Shown: piece after piece, positions 48,031-57,183 of the stretch
How the letters are laid out: each line of letters starts with the position of its first letter
Numbering within the stretch: position 1 is the first letter of the stretch
Translations under genes and position numbers: made by a program
The notes under the pieces: generated by a model
What the model was told of the DNA's origin: nothing
Database searches by the model: none
What the model saw: the letters and a program-made list of their open reading frames with translations, nothing else
Source: Picochlorum sp. 'celeri'
Lineage: Eukaryota > Chlorophyta > Trebouxiophyceae
DNA length: 64,000 bases
Reading direction: 5' to 3'
Assembly (NCBI GenBank): GCA_010909725.1
Contig: JAACMV010000020.1
Span: 310,001-374,000 of the forward strand

Positions 48031-48740
48031 TTTCGTATCACGAGTATCGAAGGATCCTAGTCTCTCTTGGATACCATAGTATCCTTTTTATAAAAAGAGA
48101 AAAATTATATCACAGAATTCCTGTGTACGACACGGGTATACAGCCTGAACTCAACAAGTTGGTATTCGGACTTTTCAAATGTACCGTATTATTCGGAATG
48201 GCTACTACTACTACTACTGTGGTGGGAATTCTCATCCATCCTCATGATTATTCCTTCTACTACCAATCCTATCAAGACTCTTGTTGGAAGCGATCTGCAA
48301 GAGCTGCCAACAAAAAGATGTGGCATCATCAATCATCGATTCAGGCTGGTGCTTGGCGACAACCAGCCTCTTTTTCTCTGGTCTCCGAGATGACTCAGAG
48401 ATGTGGCACATGGATATGATGGAATTCTGTACACGTGTGTTGTTCATTGCATTCAATCTGAGAAGGAATATCGCATTCTCTGTCACATGCATAGATGGCC
48501 GACTGCGGCCGTCGTACATATATCCCTCATGAGGGATGGCATTCCGACACCGGGATCCAGAGGAATCTTGGCACGAAAGATTCCCTCATGCATCTTCTCT
48601 GATGAAGGGGGCGACACGTGCACGGAATTTCCGTATTCGTACAATTTCAATTCACCTTTGGTTACATTAATTGAATATATTGTTTTAGACATCGAAGAAG
48701 AGAATACAAGGATATTATTCATGAGTTGAATATTGGTAGA
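48031..48740. promoter_or_regulatory. 710-base divergent region ABCG/SYLF with palindromes
   Basis: No coding sequence that I trust; the longest frames (about 95 codons) have no protein character. A short CTA repeat is at 48202-48218. Strong symmetric elements: AGGCTGGT (48343-48350) with ACCAGCCT (48362-48369); the exact 16-base palindrome ATCCCTCATGAGGGAT at 48522-48537; and GGAATCTT (48562-48569) with AAGATTCC (48577-48584), extendable around one extra base. All lie 150-400 bases upstream of the SYLF gene. Confidence 0.45.
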
Positions 48741-50018
48741 ATGACGACAACAGAAGCACCTCCTCTTGGAGGTGGAGGGACAAGGCATGTGAGCGATAAG
48801 AAAACGCTGTCTATCCACGACCTTCGGTCGTTGATGATGGAAGTGAGTGATGATAATGAACATACACTGGATGATGATGCTATGGCAGCATCGACTCGGC
48901 GAGTGCTGCAAAAGTCTGCAAGTGATGTGCATGGAAGCAGCCTGCAGCGGAAAAAAATGGCACGGTCACCCTTGGCCAAGCAGATATCATGCAATGGATT
49001 GAATCGGACAAGCAGTATGAGTCTTAGTAGCTGGGAGTATTTGAAGCAGCATGATGCATTGCCTGTGAATACGACGCTGTCGCGGCGAGTGGAGAAAAAG
49101 TTGTCCAAGATGTGTCAAAGAGCACTCGAATTGCTGGAAACCTTGGAGCAGCCCGTGTCCTCCAAGATTGATATGTGTCAAGAACCAGCCCTTCCTTCGT
49201 CAGCGATACGGTTTTCGAAAGCATTAGTATTCTTCTGGCATCGTAAAGCAGGGTTTCTAGGGTCCTATACCTGGGGATATGGGTTTGTCATTTCTAGTAT
49301 TGCACCTGGCGTGTGGAGTGCTCCCGTCTTCATCAAGGATCGATACATGTCACTCGGTCTCACAGTGGGGCTTTCGGCGAGTGACGCTGTATTTGCGATA
49401 CCTGATAATACGGGAGTCATCCCGTTTATTCGAACTTCGTATCACTGTAATGGTGATTTTGAAATCTCTTCTGGGGTGACACCCTATGATACCCATCAGG
49501 ATGGGCCCAGCTATATACGAACGTCTGTGGTCAAACGATCACATGGAGATGTGATAGATTCATCTTCAAAAATTAAGAAATACGAGGTTGACACGAGTAT
49601 GATTGTCGATATGTCTGTCAAGTGTGGTGTGGAGGCTTTGGATGACTCATTGAATACAGCACTGTACATGGACACGAATCTCTCTCCGCGTGATATTTTG
49701 GATGGAGCTGTCCAAATACCTACACAATTGTATCCTTTATATGAATATCTTCGATCTAGAATCGAAAACAAAGGTCATATGGAGAGGCGAACAACACACT
49801 TGTTTGAAAAGGAGCGAGTGAAGAATGTAAATAGGATTAATAGGAGCAGCGTGTCGTCGTCGTCGTCCAGAGATTTGCAGCGATGGAAGTCGACGCAGTC
49901 ATTGGACTCTGGTGTACATGATACATGGCGGTCCAGTGATCCTGGTGAGGACTCTCATGGGACAAGCTGCTTGTTTGGTGATGATGCTTTGCTGGAGATT
50001 GATCTTGGTGATCCCTGA
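48741..50018 (+). CDS. SYLF-domain (Ysc84/DUF500-like) protein
   Basis: 425 residues from ATG 48741. The first 140 residues are disordered, Ser/Arg/Asp-rich, with many potential phosphorylation sites. The centre matches a SYLF lipid-binding domain: KALVFFWHRKAGFLGSYTWG, GFVISSIAPGVWSAPVFIKD, and GLTVGLSASDAVFAIPDNTG, in the family order (RKAGF, then G-WSAP, then G-G-D-V). SYLF proteins bind phosphoinositides and link endocytic membranes to actin in fungi and animals. Here the domain is shorter than usual and followed by an unfamiliar region with alternating strands (about 230-330) and a Ser-rich tail. Family membership is probable rather than certain. Confidence 0.65.
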   Translation: MTTTEAPPLGGGGTRHVSDKKTLSIHDLRSLMMEVSDDNEHTLDDDAMAASTRRVLQKSASDVHGSSLQRKKMARSPLAKQISCNGLNRTSSMSLSSWEYLKQHDALPVNTTLSRRVEKKLSKMCQRALELLETLEQPVSSKIDMCQEPALPSSAIRFSKALVFFWHRKAGFLGSYTWGYGFVISSIAPGVWSAPVFIKDRYMSLGLTVGLSASDAVFAIPDNTGVIPFIRTSYHCNGDFEISSGVTPYDTHQDGPSYIRTSVVKRSHGDVIDSSSKIKKYEVDTSMIVDMSVKCGVEALDDSLNTALYMDTNLSPRDILDGAVQIPTQLYPLYEYLRSRIENKGHMERRTTHLFEKERVKNVNRINRSSVSSSSSRDLQRWKSTQSLDSGVHDTWRSSDPGEDSHGTSCLFGDDALLEIDLGDP

Positions 50019-50419
50019 TTGCCTCTTTCTTTCTAAAAGATTGTGCGTGAGTCCTCATGATGAGGAAGAGTGATAATGAGAGATACTTGTGTTCTTTTTT
50101 GTGTCGCCTGAAAATAAATTTGAATGAGCAGTTCTTCTTTGCAATTGTCAATGTATGTATATGAGATTCATCATCAGGTCGAGAGTATCGTAGTATCATA
50201 CACTGATGTACATATAGGCTGATGTACAGTCTCGATCGTATTCGTTTCACTCCAGTGGCTCATTTGAAGTACACTAGTGACCAATCTTGGAAGAAGAGAG
50301 TAAGTCTGGCTTGCCTGATCCTCCTTCAGCCTAATTCAGAAAGAAGAGAAATTGCGTGAACATACCGCACAGAATGTAATAACCATTTACTATTAGTAGT
50401 ACACAAGTATATTAATGGT
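50019..50419. promoter_or_regulatory. 401-base gap between SYLF and RNF10 genes
   Basis: No gene seen. It contains TCCTCAT-G-ATGAGGA at 50052-50066, a spaced relative of the palindromes at 3022 and 48522, and a direct repeat CTGATGTACA (two copies 19 bases apart, near 50204 and 50222). Confidence 0.35.
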
Positions 50420-52222
50420 ATGGATTCCGGGAGCAGCTCTCGCAGGAGCCAAACGACGAGAGCAGCGAATCATTTGTTGCAGGGAATGACTGTGGCGCAG
50501 TCAGGACAGCGACGAGAACGGCGACAGCAGAATTATGGGTATTCTCGAAGACAAAAGTCCATCCAAGGGTTTGATCGAGGGTCGTTTCTCCGAGCGAATT
50601 ATCGCTTCGGGGTGCTTGTCAACAGCAGCAATACTGCTCAAGAAAATGGTGGATTGTTGGAATGGGAGGATGTGATTATTCTAGAAATGACGGCGAGCAC
50701 AATGCCGCATTGTCCTATTAGTTTAGAAGAAGTAGAGCTGCCGTATATCACGCCATGTGGCCATGTGTTTAGTTTGGTGTCTGTCGTGACCCATATGCTC
50801 TGTGCAACATCACGAGAGTATGATGACGTGATGAGGGGCACCAGCCCATGTCCTTTGTGTGGTGTTGATATGAGTATGAAGGAGATTCGTCCGATTCAGA
50901 TCCGGGTGGTGGACAAGGAGGCCGGTCTAGATGGGAAGGGGGCAGTTGAATCATTTTGGTTGGTGGGGAGGCGACGGAATTCTTCAGAGGTGATGCCTGT
51001 TCATTCGTGTGATGCGGTGGACACAGGATGCTATCCTGTATCGATGCCTAGATTTTGTAGAACAATGGTTGTAGAGAATCCCTTGGATTTATGGCTGTAT
51101 ATCGTTCGTAGATTAGCTGAGATGTCAGAGTGTGTTCGGTTGGAAGGTGGACAGGAAGCCGAATACCTCCTCCCAGGACATCTCGCGTCGATACAAGTCG
51201 TGATGGGTCATTGCAGAATGATGTGTGAGAGAACATCGCATGAAATGGGATGGATAGAGGCATTGGAGCAGTGTGTTGCAGAGACAATGAAAGCATCGCA
51301 ACAGGCAGAGGAGGATCGCCAGAGGATGAAGCATTTGGATGAGGAGTTTCCCAGTCTTCATGTATCACATATAGAGAGTAGCAGTAGAAAGAGAGATTCC
51401 GAAATGAATGAAAAGAAGAAAACGAATGTGATTGTGCGTTGCTCAGCGCCTGACCATCTGTTGTCACAGGATGTGCCCAGAGATGATGATGAAATGGTGT
51501 ATCTCTACCAAAAGTCTGATGGACAATGGATATTTTTGAACACATTGAACATGAAAATGTTACATCGATGGAAAGAAGGGTATCAGGAGTTGCCTAAAAG
51601 CATTCAGGCACATGTACTTGAGGTGGAGAGGTATACCCAGACTGAGCAAATGCAAAAGAGGTTGAGAGTTTTTTCACATATTCCTGTTAGTGCCACATTC
51701 TACTTGTGTGAAGTGGATCTCTCTGATATCATACCTGCAGATATTATGGTGGAGTTTCAGGATGAATTATTAAAGAGGAAGGAGAAGAGGATTCTGGCAG
51801 AGAAGCAGCGAGCAAGACTTGAGAAACGGGAGAGGAGGAAGAAGACTGTTGAATCAAAGCGATTGCCCTTTCGTATTGAGGATATGCCTCGTCTTACTGG
51901 TGGCTCTGATGACGATGACCAGGCACATCACATCTTTGGAGATGATACAAACAATGATGTCGGACAACCAGGCATCAATTATGCAAAGATTGCAGAGTTT
52001 GGGTTTGCCGCAACAGGTCCATCACTGGGAGGGAGTGTTGAAGAGATGCCATCGACATCACCGTCGCTTGGACATGCACCGGCATGGGTGTCAATGAGTA
52101 GTAGTGCATCGACAGAGCGGCTACAAACCGACCCATCTTTGCCAGAAATGACAAAGCCTGGCTCTCGAAAGAAAAAAGGCACGAAACAGCTCTTGTTCTC
52201 AACATCTCAAAGACAGTACTGA
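50420..52222 (+). CDS. RNF10: RNF10-family protein with half-degenerate RING domain
   Basis: Homologue of RNF10/Mag2, ubiquitin ligase for 40S ribosomal proteins during ribosome quality control. 600 residues from ATG 50420. SFLRANYRFGVLV near 60 precedes the RING region, as in RNF10. RING positions: Cys98, Ser101, Cys113, His115, Ser118, Ser121, Cys144, Cys147. Ligands 3, 4, 7 and 8 (second zinc site) are intact, while 2, 5 and 6 are Ser, so the first zinc site is missing, an arrangement resembling SP-RING or U-box folds. The central WEDVIILEMTAS and later YLYQKSDGQWIFLNTLNMKM (near 355) follow RNF10 order, as does the C-terminal FAATGPSLGG-type tail. Enzyme activity is therefore uncertain. 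Confidence 0.85.
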   Translation: MDSGSSSRRSQTTRAANHLLQGMTVAQSGQRRERRQQNYGYSRRQKSIQGFDRGSFLRANYRFGVLVNSSNTAQENGGLLEWEDVIILEMTASTMPHCPISLEEVELPYITPCGHVFSLVSVVTHMLCATSREYDDVMRGTSPCPLCGVDMSMKEIRPIQIRVVDKEAGLDGKGAVESFWLVGRRRNSSEVMPVHSCDAVDTGCYPVSMPRFCRTMVVENPLDLWLYIVRRLAEMSECVRLEGGQEAEYLLPGHLASIQVVMGHCRMMCERTSHEMGWIEALEQCVAETMKASQQAEEDRQRMKHLDEEFPSLHVSHIESSSRKRDSEMNEKKKTNVIVRCSAPDHLLSQDVPRDDDEMVYLYQKSDGQWIFLNTLNMKMLHRWKEGYQELPKSIQAHVLEVERYTQTEQMQKRLRVFSHIPVSATFYLCEVDLSDIIPADIMVEFQDELLKRKEKRILAEKQRARLEKRERRKKTVESKRLPFRIEDMPRLTGGSDDDDQAHHIFGDDTNNDVGQPGINYAKIAEFGFAATGPSLGGSVEEMPSTSPSLGHAPAWVSMSSSASTERLQTDPSLPEMTKPGSRKKKGTKQLLFSTSQRQY

Positions 52223-52264
52223 CATTGCTTGTTTCATACAACCATGACTAATAATAATAATGTT

Positions 52265-54502
52265 TTATGTGAAAAATTCATCTGGACTACCGATCGGAGA
52301 CAATGCTGAAATATTAATCTGTGAGGCCATTCTATCCAAATCCATGAGCTGGAGTTCACTCACAGATGGATCTGAGCAAAGTTCAACCAAAGACGATGGC
52401 GATCGCATGCTGTTGGACAACATACTTGCTGTTTTGTTCGTCTGTTTTCCAATACGAGCAACATCATCCATAATAATAGCATCAATACCTGCATCTTTCT
52501 GTTTTGAATATGTCTGAATATTATTGTTCATGTCCCCATACGTGAACAGATATAAACCATGCTGATGGAACATTGGAACAACAGTATCCAACCGATCAAC
52601 AATTGAAGAAATCTCTGCCACCACACCGTGCAATTTGTTGGCTTGTGCAAACTGCAAGGCTGCCTCAACACTATTCATACGGGGATCTTTGAACACCTTT
52701 GTCCCTCCACAGGTCAAGAAGAAGACATTAAACTTGCACTGCTTCAACCGAAGCAGTTCTGCACAAGCCGGATCAAATGTCGAAAAAATAACTTTTCTCC
52801 GACCATACTCTTCCAGAACAGTCGACAGAACAGCATCGACAAAAAAGTTTCTGGAATAAAACCTGGTCCCCATGGCAACAATCTCCTCATCTGTTGGATA
52901 CTTGAGTTCAATATTAAACCCCAACCATGTCGGAGTCATCCGAAATGCTTGTCGAAGCGATGCAAACGAGTCATCAGATAGAAATACTCGCATTTGATTC
53001 AACTCATGGCTCAAATCACTCGGAGACGCAGGAGACATGGAATGCATTGGCTTGTAAAAGATATTTCTATACATGTCCTCCCCAGACGTCATTGTCCTCT
53101 TCAAAGAAGCCTCCCTCTTGTTCTTCTCCACCTTGATAGCTTCACCTTTATGATGTTCAGATGGATTACTCATTCGCTCGGCAAAATCCTTGCTACGAAC
53201 CTGATCGCTCCGAATCAATGGTAATGCAACCTTGATCTGAGTCTTGCCCAACCCCAGAGTCACTTCAAAATCATGATGCACAACCACCTCATTATCCGAT
53301 GTCAAGTGAACATCAAATTCAATAAAATCAGAATGATTCAACGCCGCCTTTTGAAACGACAACAGCGTATTCTCTCTGACCGAGTGACCCTGAACTTTAC
53401 TCGCTCCACTCCCTCTATGGCCAATATCTAACGTCACCTGTTTCCCAGATGTCCACGGCGTTCTTTGTATACTACATAGCGTATTTTTAGGATGTAACAG
53501 TTCTTTCACGACCAAATACGTCGCCTTGAAAATACCTGCCAACTTGAAGTCCCGCAGGGAAAGTAACGACACGGCAAACTCCCCCTCCAAATCTATAATA
53601 CTCTCCACAGGGACAAATCCTCGAGCAAACACATCCCCTGAACTATCCAAAATATCAATACCAAATTCCAAATCCTCCATACACTGCCCATTCATTATAT
53701 ACATGACAGAATCCTTGGTCTCCTGATCCCCAAGAGACACATGACTGTACACCTCACACGCAAATTCCTTCCCTCCAGGCACACTAGCATCCTTTGCCCT
53801 CGCTTCATACAATCGCACACGATGCTCCTGATTGTACTCTGGATACAATTTCACAAGAGGCTCTGTACTCCCAGGAGGACTCTCCACTCGCAACTGCAAA
53901 GCACCAGCCCCAGACCCATGAACCCAACCTGAATCCACAACATCCTTCCCAGACAATGTAAACGTGCACTGAACCACCCCATCGTCAGGAATGGTGTACA
54001 CATGCCTACTGAACACATCCCAAAGTAAAGGACGCTTGTTTGGATGCGATCTATTCCCATTCGCGACGACTCTATACCGAAACGGCAACGCAGCAGGCAG
54101 CAGTATCGTATCCGACACCCACACAGAATCACTACCTTCCAACCTCTTCAGCCGAATCAGATTCCCAAGGTTCCATGAACCCAATTCAGATATATTCCCA
54201 ACCACACCGAGACTGGAAAAGCTGTCATCCGAAGCATCCGTACCATGTGGGGTATTCACTCGGAATGACACCGCCACAGAACCCCCCTTGCCATTTTCTG
54301 TGGCCTTTTGTTGCTCCACAGACTGACTTTTGTCCTTCATGAGTGAGTAATATGTACGTTGCATTCCATATGTGGCATAGACGCCTTCCCTAGGAGTGGA
54401 AGAATGCAGGGTCTGGGTCAGAAAAAATCCATTCAAATCTATCGATTTAAGAAACTTGACCGAGCCACCATCCCCGAGTAGCCATAAACAATGGCCCTGC
54501 AT
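52265..54502 (-). CDS. Glycerophosphodiester phosphodiesterase with starch-binding CBM20 domain
   Basis: GPCPD1/GDE5-type enzyme that hydrolyses glycerophosphocholine and relatives to glycerol 3-phosphate and alcohol. 745 residues from ATG 54502. CBM20 about 75-190: VSFRVNTPHGT, LGVVGNISELGSWN and PFRYRVVANGN. The GDPD barrel occupies about 365-720: first catalytic His in IGHRGSG, then ENTLLSFQKAALNHSDFIEF with the Glu-x-Asp metal ligands, and VVVHHDFEVTLG with the second His; later WLGFNIELKYP and IDAIIMDDVARIG. A Lys/Glu/Ser-rich insert lies between (about 440-500). All active-site residues visible are conserved. One open frame. The stop is 42 bases from the convergent RNF10 stop. Confidence 0.92.
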   Translation of the reverse strand: MQGHCLWLLGDGGSVKFLKSIDLNGFFLTQTLHSSTPREGVYATYGMQRTYYSLMKDKSQSVEQQKATENGKGGSVAVSFRVNTPHGTDASDDSFSSLGVVGNISELGSWNLGNLIRLKRLEGSDSVWVSDTILLPAALPFRYRVVANGNRSHPNKRPLLWDVFSRHVYTIPDDGVVQCTFTLSGKDVVDSGWVHGSGAGALQLRVESPPGSTEPLVKLYPEYNQEHRVRLYEARAKDASVPGGKEFACEVYSHVSLGDQETKDSVMYIMNGQCMEDLEFGIDILDSSGDVFARGFVPVESIIDLEGEFAVSLLSLRDFKLAGIFKATYLVVKELLHPKNTLCSIQRTPWTSGKQVTLDIGHRGSGASKVQGHSVRENTLLSFQKAALNHSDFIEFDVHLTSDNEVVVHHDFEVTLGLGKTQIKVALPLIRSDQVRSKDFAERMSNPSEHHKGEAIKVEKNKREASLKRTMTSGEDMYRNIFYKPMHSMSPASPSDLSHELNQMRVFLSDDSFASLRQAFRMTPTWLGFNIELKYPTDEEIVAMGTRFYSRNFFVDAVLSTVLEEYGRRKVIFSTFDPACAELLRLKQCKFNVFFLTCGGTKVFKDPRMNSVEAALQFAQANKLHGVVAEISSIVDRLDTVVPMFHQHGLYLFTYGDMNNNIQTYSKQKDAGIDAIIMDDVARIGKQTNKTASMLSNSMRSPSSLVELCSDPSVSELQLMDLDRMASQINISALSPIGSPDEFFT

Positions 54503-54684
54503 TCCTCTTTCAGGTATAGATAAGCAAATTTTATCTTGTAAATAACAGCATCGAGCGTATCATCCTTTACATAGACGGTGGTGCTCGGTGGTTGCCAATC
54601 GACTGCAATCGATCGCAATCAAACATCAGAACTGGCGTCGATTTGATTCATGTAGTAGCTTTTGGTAGCTTTTATTAACAGTAA

Positions 54685-55329
54685 ATGAAGAATATGGTCA
54701 GTAATCGGGCGATAGTGTGCTTGTTGCTGGCGGTGGTGACTATGGCAGTAACTAGGCCAGTGGAGGGTATTGAGTTTGATCTTGTCTTTCAGACGAAATG
54801 TGTGTATGAGGAAATTATCTTTGAGTCAAATGTGCTCTTAAAGTTTGATGCATTCCAGCACTCTTCCCGCGATTCAAAGGTTCCATTGACTGTTCGGGTG
54901 ATGGATGAGGCTGGGGAGGAGCGGTTTAGCAAGGTTGATGTGGATCATCTAGAAACAACGCTGTCTAATTTCCAGGAAGGTAGATATAAGATTTGCTTTA
55001 CAGCAAAGAATTATCACACTGCGCAGAATACCAGGATTAATTTTGTGTGGGAAGAGGGGGTTGATTCGACTGATTGGGAGAGTGTGGCGAAACGGGACAA
55101 GATGGATGCGGTGCACACGGAATTGTTGAGGTTGGAGGAGGCTGCGCATGTGATGCATTATGAGTTGCAGCATATTCGTCGTAAAGAGGAGGAGATGCGG
55201 GATGTGAATGAGAAGACGAATTCGTTGGTTGCGTTTCTTAGTATTGGGGCTTTGTTCACGTGTGTGGGGTTGGCAGTGTTCCAAGTGTGGACACTGAGGA
55301 AGTTTTTCAAGAGGAAAAAGGTGTTGTGA
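54685..55329 (+). CDS. p24/EMP24 (TMED) cargo receptor
   Basis: Type I membrane protein that cycles between ER and Golgi in COPI/COPII vesicles. 214 residues from ATG 54685. Signal peptide MVSNRAIVCLLLAVVTMAVT, GOLD domain with the Cys pair (FQTKCVYEEIIF and RYKICFTAKNY) near 40-115, a lumenal coiled coil (RLEEAAHVMHYELQHIRRKE), a membrane helix near 178-200 (LVAFLSIGALFTCVGLAVF) and a short cytosolic tail ending KFFKRKKVL with the FF export motif and a C-terminal KKxx retrieval motif. The subfamily (delta or beta) is not settled. TGTAA at 55339-55343 lies 10 bases after the stop. Confidence 0.93.
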   Translation: MKNMVSNRAIVCLLLAVVTMAVTRPVEGIEFDLVFQTKCVYEEIIFESNVLLKFDAFQHSSRDSKVPLTVRVMDEAGEERFSKVDVDHLETTLSNFQEGRYKICFTAKNYHTAQNTRINFVWEEGVDSTDWESVAKRDKMDAVHTELLRLEEAAHVMHYELQHIRRKEEEMRDVNEKTNSLVAFLSIGALFTCVGLAVFQVWTLRKFFKRKKVL

Positions 55330-55582
55330 TGTATGTGATGTAATATGGCGAATATCTGTTGTGACGCTGTTGTATAGCAATGCATCATATCAACAAGATG
55401 ATGAGGCCTACTCTTGTTCTCTTGGAAAGCCCACCGCTTTCATCATTGTGGTGTGGATTGTTGGCAGACGGTAGATATGTAGATGGCTTAATGCCTGTTA
55501 TATGGTATTTAATTGAAACAGAAGTAAAAGATCCCATAATAATCTCGATAGTATACGATAGGAGGCGACACGTCTGGGAAGC

Positions 55583-57175
55583 ATGCCGAAGAAATCGAAA
55601 AAGTCCAAGAGTCGTCGTGAGACGCTAAAGCACAAATATAAGGTTGTTAAAAAGGTTAAAGAACACCATAAAAAGCTCAGGAAGCAGGCGAAGAAGAATG
55701 GGACGCTCAGAAAAGAGCCAAAGGATCCTGGCATTCCCAATGCATGGCCGTTCAAAGAAGAACTGTTGCAAGGGCTGCAAGCCTCCAAGGAGCGAGCGAA
55801 ACTTCGGATGAAGGAAATGAGGGAGCGAGTGGAGGCAGCGAAGGAAGATATGGAGGAGGATGTGGGTTTTGAGGAGCAGGACTATGTGGATTACTCTGTC
55901 AAGGCATTTTACAAGGACTTTGCCAAGGTTGTGGAAGCTTCTGATGTCATTATCAAAGTGCTTGATGCGAGAGATCCTATAGGTACCCGGTGTAAAGATG
56001 TGGAAAAGTTTGTGAGGAAGATGGATCCCAGCAAGAGGGTTGTGCTGCTGTTGAACAAGATTGATTTGGTTCCAAAGCGCATTGTGGAAGGCTGGTTGGG
56101 ATATTTGAGAGAAGAATTGCCCACTGTGGCGTTTAAGAGTAGTACACAAAAGCAATCTCGGAATCTTGGCCGAAAGGCTGCGGGCCAAACGATGCATCAG
56201 GGTTCAGAGTGTCTGGGGGCTGATATTGTGATTCAGCTGTTGAAGAACTATGCCAGGGGCCAAGGGGGGCTGAAAACCGCGATTACAGTCGGCATTGTCG
56301 GTCTGCCGAATGTAGGAAAATCTTCAATAATCAATTCGTTGAAACGTTCAAAAGTCGCCAAGGTGGGAAATCAACCTGGAGTGACAAAGAATATTCAAGA
56401 GGTGAGCTTGGATAGAAAAGTGACCCTTTTGGATTCTCCTGGAGTTGTCTTCTCCAATGTTGGTAGCGACGGACAAGCTGCAGCTGCACTACGAAACTGT
56501 GTCAAGGTAGAAAATCTGGATGATCCTGCACTCCCAATCTCTGAGATCTTACGGCGCTGTCCACCAAAGCAATTGATGACGCTCTACAGGATTCCAGAAT
56601 ATGAACATGTTGACGATTTCTTGGAGCAGGTGGCCACAGTACGAGGGAAACTTAAACGGGGAGGAACTGTGGATAAAGCAGCAGCTGCAAAAATTATTTT
56701 ACAAGACTGGAATGAAGGCAAGATCCCATATTACACAGCACCCCCAAAGAGGGACACAGAGGTGAAAGGGTCTGCTACTGTTGTAAGCTCGTATAGTTCA
56801 GACTTTGATTTATCCAGCCTTGAGAACGAAAAGGCACAAGTAATTGACGCGCTAGAAGATACTGGCATGGACGATGAATATTTCGAGACAGAGACTGCTG
56901 GTGAGGTCCATGTTGACTTGGAAGATAATGATGCCATGATGGTGGAAGACGAGGAGAAAGGTAGAGGGCAGAAGCAGACAAATCAAACAGATAAATTATA
57001 CAATAATATAGGACAGTACAATCCTCACAAGGCAAAGTCTGCATCGAAGAGGAAGAAGCAGAGTGCAGATGACATGGAAATGGATGATGGTGATAGCGAC
57101 TCTGATTTTGATTTTCAGGAAGATGCCCTGCCAGAAGGTCACGACAACATGTATGCTGTGTTAGAGGATTCATAG
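55583..57175 (+). CDS. GNL3: Nucleostemin-like circularly permuted GTPase (GNL3/Nug1/Grn1)
   Basis: Nucleolar GTPase required for 60S subunit biogenesis and export. 530 residues from ATG 55583. The first 45 residues are strongly basic (MPKKSKKSKSRRETLKHKYK), the nucleolar signal. The GTPase motifs come in permuted order: DARDPIGTRC near 132, G4 LLNKIDLVP near 157, then P-loop GLPNVGKSS near 240, G2 QPGVTKNIQEV near 262, and G3 LLDSPGV near 283. The C-terminal 130 residues are acidic then basic. No intron. Its stop is only 8 bases from the stop of the convergent gene at 57184, in an AT-only stretch. Confidence 0.93.
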   Translation: MPKKSKKSKSRRETLKHKYKVVKKVKEHHKKLRKQAKKNGTLRKEPKDPGIPNAWPFKEELLQGLQASKERAKLRMKEMRERVEAAKEDMEEDVGFEEQDYVDYSVKAFYKDFAKVVEASDVIIKVLDARDPIGTRCKDVEKFVRKMDPSKRVVLLLNKIDLVPKRIVEGWLGYLREELPTVAFKSSTQKQSRNLGRKAAGQTMHQGSECLGADIVIQLLKNYARGQGGLKTAITVGIVGLPNVGKSSIINSLKRSKVAKVGNQPGVTKNIQEVSLDRKVTLLDSPGVVFSNVGSDGQAAAALRNCVKVENLDDPALPISEILRRCPPKQLMTLYRIPEYEHVDDFLEQVATVRGKLKRGGTVDKAAAAKIILQDWNEGKIPYYTAPPKRDTEVKGSATVVSSYSSDFDLSSLENEKAQVIDALEDTGMDDEYFETETAGEVHVDLEDNDAMMVEDEEKGRGQKQTNQTDKLYNNIGQYNPHKAKSASKRKKQSADDMEMDDGDSDSDFDFQEDALPEGHDNMYAVLEDS

Positions 57176-57183
57176 ATATATAA

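Noticed and set aside
48232..48932. Several 80-150 codon ORFs in the ABCG/SYLF gap on both strands
   Set aside because: They overlap each other, read through the palindromes and have no protein-like composition; the 48483-48932 frame is antisense to the SYLF start.
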